Assembly: GCA_030512295.1 (NCBI GenBank)
Contig: JAULSR010000002.1
Location: forward strand, 5,084,001-5,148,000
DNA: 64,000 nucleotides
Source: Bombardia bombarda
Lineage: Eukaryota > Ascomycota > Sordariomycetes > Sordariales > Lasiosphaeriaceae
Direction: 5' to 3'
Shown: one piece after another, positions 58,528-64,000 of the stretch
Layout of the letters: each line of letters opens with the position of its first letter
Numbering within the stretch: position 1 is the first letter of the stretch
Notes under the pieces: model-generated
Seen by the model: the letters and a program-made list of their open reading frames with translations, nothing else
The model's database searches: none
Told to the model about the DNA's origin: nothing
Made by a program: the position numbers and the translations under genes

Positions 58528-59871
58528 CTAACCGAGATTCACTACTCTGCCGCTGCCACCGACCATACTGACAACACCACCACCACCACCACCGCCGCCG
58601 CCGCCGCCGCTGCCAACACCACCCATACCAACATGGTGACTATGGTGTTGGTGCTGCTGGCTGAGGTGATGGTGCGGGTGCTGCTGGAACTTCTTGATGA
58701 TCGGGAGCGGAGGTGTAGGACCACTAGAATAAGCTGCTGCTACCTTGCTACTGCCGCTGCCTTTTGCGGCAGTAATAGCAGAGGAAGAAGAAGACGTGGA
58801 GTGGGGTTCACGAACCATGATCGACAGACGGACTGGAGCCTGTCCACGTTTGAGGAACACGTCCCTCTTGACTTCAAAGCCAAACTTTTTATAGTAGGCG
58901 TTATTGGCCAGAGCGCTCGACTCAAGGTACATGGGGCGGTTTTCAGCGTCAGCCTGTGTGAGGAGGGGGGCCCAGTGGCCCGCCCAAACAACCCGAGCAA
59001 GTGAATGCCGTGGTTGGTTGGAACGGGACGGGGGGTTGGGTTAGCCTTGATGTAACTTCCTTCTCGTTTCTCATCTTAAGAGAGTTTGGGGATAAGAAGA
59101 GTGGCAAGAAAGAAGGAAAGAAAAACTTACCCTCTGAATCATGTTCTCGAGCAGCCTCTTCGCGTACCCGCGGCCCTGCGAGTTGGGCTTGGTGCCGAGG
59201 TAGACGAGGTACCAGGCGTCGTTGTCGCGGTCGCCCAGAACCGACATCTTGGTCTCGTGCAGCAGCGGGAGCACCTCCTCGTAGTAGCGCTTGCGACCCT
59301 CGGCCGAGAGTTGGAAGTTGAGCCTCCACAGACCACTACGGAGCATGGTCCACCATCCGTCTACGTCCTGTCCAGGTGGCAGCCTACAGAGATCGGGGGG
59401 TCGAAGCAAGCAAGTTGCCCCCCTTACGTCAGTCTTTGTTCTTTCCATAACCGTAAACAAAAGGTGAAAGAAAGATACAGGAGTCAAGTGGGTAACAAGA
59501 CAAGTAAATAGATGTCTTCCTTACCATAGCGCAACACTATCAAAGTCCGGGCCGATGGTGGTGGCCAAGCCCTTCATGCAGTGGGCTGCCACGGCGTACT
59601 CCATCATGTCGACGTGCAGCTTCCACTTGTCCTCGGGCGAGATATCGGACGCGTCGCCGGGGTCGACGAGGTACTTTGCATAATCATCAGCAGCAAAGGC
59701 GTGCGCCAGCGAGAGCGCCGCCTCCCTACATTCCGACATGCCGACGACACGCACGCTCTCCTCCCACTTTGGCGGGACGAGGGAGCGTTTGAGCTCGACA
59801 AGAGTGACGGAGCTGGAATTGCTCGTCATATTTGACGACGTTGTCGTCATAGTTGTGGTTGTCGTCTCCAT
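58528..59871 (-). CDS. GNAT-family N-acetyltransferase
   Basis: The product should transfer an acetyl group from acetyl-CoA to an amine; the substrate is unknown. The model is complement(join(58528..58953, 59131..59383, 59525..59871)), 341 residues. Start ATG 59871 follows a CAGC context; earlier frame extension lacks an ATG. The N-terminal half includes VRVVGMSECREAALSLAHAF and the mid region WYLVYLGTKPNSQGRGYAKRLLENM, where QGRGYA (185-190) is the acetyl-CoA pyrophosphate loop (motif A). Motif B follows across the second intron with MYLESS and NNAYYKKFGFEV. The tail after about residue 245 is low complexity: Ser and Ala runs, a His/Gln-rich block and a run of about 11 Gly. The catalytic domain is complete. 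Microbial GNATs of this layout are common in moulds and mostly uncharacterised. Confidence 0.9.
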
Positions 59872-62245
59872 GCTGGGCAGAAAGAACAAGGTATCAATTG
59901 AACACTTGACTTGCCTGCGAAGAGGAAAAGACTTCTACTACTACTGACTATACTCCTCTCAAGTCGTGTGGTGAGCATATAGTGCATGATGGTATTGACG
60001 AAAATCATTCCTTGATGGAAAAGAAGAAAAAAGAGACAGAAGAACACACGCACTTTATAAAATGCCTCGTATATTTTGTATACTATCACCCGTATGGACT
60101 CTCGAGAGTTGTGATCTCGAGACGGGCATGAATCTGGATGGGTGGCGCAGACAGTTGAGGGCGGCACGAAGGTCAGAAGACATCAATGTAGCCTTTGCGA
60201 GGACGTCCCTGATTGATTGATAGGTGGTTTGGTAGGTATGTTGCCTTGTTGACAACCGAGCTTTTTCAAGTTTTGACACGAGAAGAGATAGATTGGTCAC
60301 ACAAGGAGGCAGGTCTGGTTGAGAGAAGCAAGACAGGTATAGACAGATGGAACGGGTGTAAGTAGGTGTGTGTAAATAGAGAAGATGTGAGAGAGATTTA
60401 TAATTGTTGTTGGCGGTGCAGATTGACGATGTTTTGTTTATGGCTTCGGTGAGTGTAAATGATGCGTAGGTAGTCAAGGGATAGATAGCAAGATGCAGAT
60501 ATCAAAAAGTAGAAGAGGCAACAGCAGGTCTGCCCTAGGAAGAGATTGCCCCCGGAACGGGGGACTTGAACCGGTTGAGGCTTGATATAAGTGGGTTAAT
60601 CTCGATCGAGGGTGAGATGCTCTGCAGTGAACGCAATGAGAAGAGAGGAGCGGGAAGAGACGGGGACAAGAGCAGGCAGTTCCCGAATAAGTAGACAACG
60701 GCCCATGAACTAACAATTTACAAGACCAGGCCCCCCCTGGCTCTCTGTCTAAGACATGTATAGTCAGACAAGGCGGGGGGTTTGAGTGGGATGGGTACAA
60801 TGCAGCAAGCTGTAATCGGGCAGAAGGATAGGGAGAGAGCCGCATACAATTGACGCTTGCACTGCAGGTGGCCGGTGATAGCTCAACTAACACGAGCATC
60901 CAGGCGGCGGAAATCGACTCTGCCATCCATCCACAGTGACCAGGGGGCCGATCAGGGTAGCCAGGCAGGGGCCAGGAAGAGGACCAGGATGTCCATAGAT
61001 GAATCTCGCCCACTTGCCACTCGGCCACTTGGTCCATGGGATGAAGAGGCTCGCCAATTGGACACCAAGTGGTGCTGGATATTAGATGATGGGATGCTGG
61101 CTGACATTGACGGTCAAGACAATATAAGTGCTTGCTTGCGTAGTTATGCAGCAAGTGGAGAAACAAAGTCAAGGGTCAAGGACAATACTCCGTAGTAGTG
61201 AGATAGAGGATCGGAGTGCTCGGCAGCGACGTCAATGTCGTGGGGGTGCGTCCGTTAGTGCCGGCTTCCGTAGGGTAGCAGGTCAACAAACGACCGGGAG
61301 CTGCAGCGTGAATAAGGGAGGGAGGGAGTGAGAGGGCGCTTAAGATGCGGCTACACATGGCTATGGCTGGCTGGGATGGGTCTCTCGCTTTGGATACCTG
61401 GAAACCAAAACCAACTCTTGTTGGCGATACCTGGCACAGGGTCCCACAAGATGGTTGTCTTTGAGTAACACGTACTGATTAATACTGTGTAGTGTATTCG
61501 TAGACGGACGGATGTCCCAATCATCATCAACGGTGCGACAGTGCGACGGGACGATCCATTCACAGCCTGCCTTGGCGCCAGGAAGGGTTATGCAGGGTGA
61601 TCAGGTGACGCCGCCATGAATGCATCTGAAAAAGGGCTGTCGCGATAAGAAACCGGGCTTGCCCAAGGTGGGCGTCATGGTGAGTGGTGAGTGGTGAGGG
61701 GAGACCGAGTGACGAGGGTTGACTCGAGGTGGTTGGGCGAGATCCTTCCAAGTTCCGGGGTTGTTTCTGGACTGCTTTTGATCCATAGGCCTGCGGTGCT
61801 TCCACGTGTTGCTTATCACAGCACATCTTCCATCAGAGCTGCATACGCCTTTGCAGTGTTAATGCGTGACTTCTTTTGCCTTCTCTCGTCTTCCGTATTT
61901 TCCCGCTCTCCTCTATCGCCCAAAGGCCAAATGCCATGCTCCATCTTCTTCACCATCCATAGTTTTACCGGCAGAATGATAAATGAATGCAAGATGCTCA
62001 AAACAGAAAACAATGCGTGCGTGTGTGTGTGTATATGTAAGCGGCTCTTTGGCCGACGTCGGCTCATAGATAGGACGTTCTTCGTATATACCAGGGGCTC
62101 AGGTGTTGAAAGCTGGCAACCACATAAGAATGTCCAAACTCTGCCACCTGCCTCCTAGCTAAGGGGAATTTTCCCCGCTCCCATCTTATTCATCAATAAC
62201 ACCTACAACCCCAAACCTTAGATATCTCTCAGCACACACCCGTCT
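59872..62245. other. 2.4 kb intergenic region
   Basis: It lies between the GNAT promoter (left) and the 3' end of IDI1 (right). A 232-codon minus-strand open frame at 60474-61172 and others are Ser/Pro/His/Cys-rich without domains or a supporting splice model. T-arm-like GGTTCAAGTCCCCC occurs at about 60557-60576 but no tRNA can be folded. No gene is supported. Confidence 0.5.
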
Positions 62246-63168
62246 CTACATCCTGCGAATCTCCTGTTCGTTCTCGAACTTCTCAAGGCCCGAGTCGAGG
62301 TGGTCCCACCATTGGAACAGCATCGACTCGCAAATCAGCTTGAACCAGGGGGTGAACTTCAGAGTCGGGTCTTCGAAGAGCGCCTTCAGGCCGTCGGGAG
62401 AAACGTATTGCGTGGCCTGGGCCTCGTTCGGGTTGATATCGAGATCGACATTGGCCTTGATGAACAGAATGTAATCGACTAATACCACAAAGACAGGATG
62501 CGTTAGTACGTCGTACGTGCAATATCAATTCGCTCCTCCGACTCGCTGCTTTGCTTACTCTCGTGCTCGCCCCATTGGCCGTTACTCGGGGCCTTGTAGT
62601 GGATGCGGGTCAGGAAGCGGAACTTGTCGAGGGGAACCTGCTCCTTCTTGATGCCCAGCTCCTGGTCCAGCTTGCGCTGGGCCGCGCGCTTTACGCCCAT
62701 GATGGAGTCGGGCAGGTTGGAGCCCGTCTCGGTCGGCACGCCCAGAGGGTGGGAGCAGCAAGTGTTTGTCCACATGTCGGGGAATGTGATCTTCTCGGAG
62801 GCGCGCTGCTGGAGAAGCAGCTCGTTCTTATCGTTGAAGAGGAAGACGGAGAAGGCGCGGTGGAGGAGCCCCTTGTCGATGTTGGTCATGAGGTGGCCTG
62901 GCGCGGAGCGGCTGTCGCGTCAGTCAAGAAATCGCAACATCATCTTGTCCTTATTCTATCGGCACATACAAAGCTTTTTGGAGGCAGTGCCGATGGGGTA
63001 ATCATTCTCGTCCAGCACAATGCACATCTCGTCCATCAGGCGGATTTGCTCCTCATCGTGGCCCTCGAGCGCCTCACCGCTGGTGTCGATGTCGGGGAAG
63101 AGGCTTAGAATCGTCTCGGCCGTGATGGGCGCCGCGCGCGTCTCCGTCACTGTTGTTGTCGTCGACAT
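62246..63168 (-). CDS. idi1: Isopentenyl-diphosphate delta-isomerase (type I)
   Basis: IDI1 interconverts isopentenyl and dimethylallyl diphosphate, feeding sterol, ubiquinone, dolichol and carotenoid synthesis. The model is complement(join(62246..62478, 62559..62897, 62970..63168)), 256 residues. All introns have GT and AG ends (GTATGT and GTAAGC donors). The Nudix-like fold shows HRAFSVFLFN, the catalytic-cysteine motif TNTCCSHPL (C113/C114 in this numbering) and the WGEHE glutamate motif (175-179), whose last residue is at the second splice junction. C-terminal WFKLICESMLFQWWDHL is also typical. The final tripeptide is RRM, at best a weak match to a peroxisomal signal. It is a complete, apparently active enzyme. 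Confidence 0.97.
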
Positions 63169-64000
63169 TTTGCAAGATTTGAGGCTGCTCGTGTGCTCGT
63201 CCGCTCGTCAGGATCGTGGTGGTGTATGTATTAAACGCCTGATTAAAGGGGGGGGCGAGTGGCGGGCGAGATTCGATTGGGTATTCTTTTTGGCTCGTCC
63301 CCATGTCCGAAATGGGTATTCGCCGGTGCACGGACTAGACCTGGTTCTTTGAGTGCGGGGTCTGAGTTAGGAGGGGGAGGGGTCATTAATCCATCCATCT
63401 CGGGACGGTATCCTTGCAGGCCTCTCCATGCCGGTTCTTTAACCTGTCAGTCGAGCAAGCCTAGGCCCCATTAGGACTCCGGGCCCGCACTCAACCAGAT
63501 CGTCGGGGTCCCGTCGTCTCGCCCGGTTTGACAAGCACCTTCAGCTGACCTGGTACTGGTTAACTCCGTGCATACCACTTTATAACTCCCACCGCAGCGC
63601 AACAGACATGTCCTGTCCTGGAAAGCCCTTGATTCTAATATAACCGACTGCCAGGGACACTTCCCGGGTTTCGAGAGCCACCCATTTTCAAGGACCCAGA
63701 AAGGAAAAGAAAAAAGAAAAAGAAAAAAGAAAAAGAAAAGAAACAAGATATGGGTATTCAGGTACCTAAGTATTTAACCAGGAAACTGAAAGAGGGACGG
63801 GACGACGAGACAAAACAGATTGCTGCGAGATGGCCAAGATAGGCTCTTGCCGAGCAGGGCGGCACGCATACCACCATTTGAGGGCCGGGTGCAACCCATA
63901 TATACCACCACACATCAAACTATAGATGGCACAGCAGGCCTCGCTTATCTTGCCGTCGAACAAGCGAGCTATCCACAACAAGATCGCAGCCCAGCCCAGC
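63169..64000. other. IDI1 promoter and right edge, no gene seen
   Basis: This holds the upstream region of IDI1. A purine tract of A-runs and G (about 63702-63745) and a TACCTAAGTA word near 63763 are visible. The edge may carry part of a neighbouring gene but no motif is recognisable. Confidence 0.5.

Noticed and set aside
60540..60617. Possible tRNA on the minus strand
   Set aside because: GGTTCAAGTCCCCC resembles a B box but there is no A box, no anticodon arm and no acceptor pairing.
60474..61172. 232-codon minus-strand open frame
   Set aside because: Composition is Ser/Pro/His/Cys-rich with no motif, and no splice partner was found.
1..64000. Biosynthetic gene cluster or novel defence system
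   Set aside because: The neighbours are unrelated housekeeping genes on both strands; no cluster of enzymes, transporters, regulators, NLR-like or repeat-toxin genes is present.

Overview
The window is nuclear DNA of a filamentous ascomycete, most likely a Sordariomycete (Pezizomycotina). The evidence is short introns of mostly 50-140 nt with GTANGT-type donors and CTAAC/CTGAC branch points just before the acceptor, large intergenic spaces, a nuclear intron-bearing tRNA-Phe, and a gene set of conserved eukaryotic housekeeping proteins with the long low-complexity insertions and tails usual in moulds. I see no bacterial, viral or transposon protein-coding gene. I cannot name the species.

Layout, left to right: RPN1 proteasome subunit (-) and RIO2 kinase (+) share a divergent promoter; then an RBMS/MSSP-like two-RRM RNA-binding protein (-) with a long intron-bearing leader; a gene-poor stretch with a train of GC-rich hairpins; NADPH-cytochrome P450 reductase (-); a 4.5 kb gene-free stretch; the giant PAG1/Furry-type cell morphogenesis protein (+), whose frame is broken near its end; tRNA-Phe (-); URB1/NPA1 ribosome biogenesis factor (+); a 4E-T-like eIF4E-binding protein (+); a DUF4203 seven-helix membrane protein with a long cytosolic tail (-); a conserved fungal membrane protein of unknown role (-); Erf4 palmitoyltransferase subunit (+); an AMP-dependent acyl-CoA synthetase (-); a small five-exon DUF202 membrane protein (-); RPA2 (+); a GNAT acetyltransferase (-); and isopentenyl-diphosphate isomerase (-).

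There is no metabolic gene cluster. Functional themes recur by chance or weakly: ribosome assembly and translation (RIO2, URB1, 4E-T, RNA-binding protein, tRNA-Phe), isoprenoid/sterol supply (CPR, IDI1), polarity and membrane signalling (PAG1, Erf4), protein turnover (RPN1) and DNA replication (RPA2). Exon models were built by hand from splice signals. For every multi-exon gene with a complete model the summed exon length is divisible by three, which supports the joins.

The most useful points for a second look are the one-base shortfall in a C run of PAG1, a gene (DUF202) invisible in open-frame scans, the 18-nt terminal coding exon of CPR, the missing in-frame ATG of Erf4, the large insertion inside the RIO2 kinase core, and the hairpin train near 11 kb. 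I did not find a convincing previously undescribed multi-gene system.
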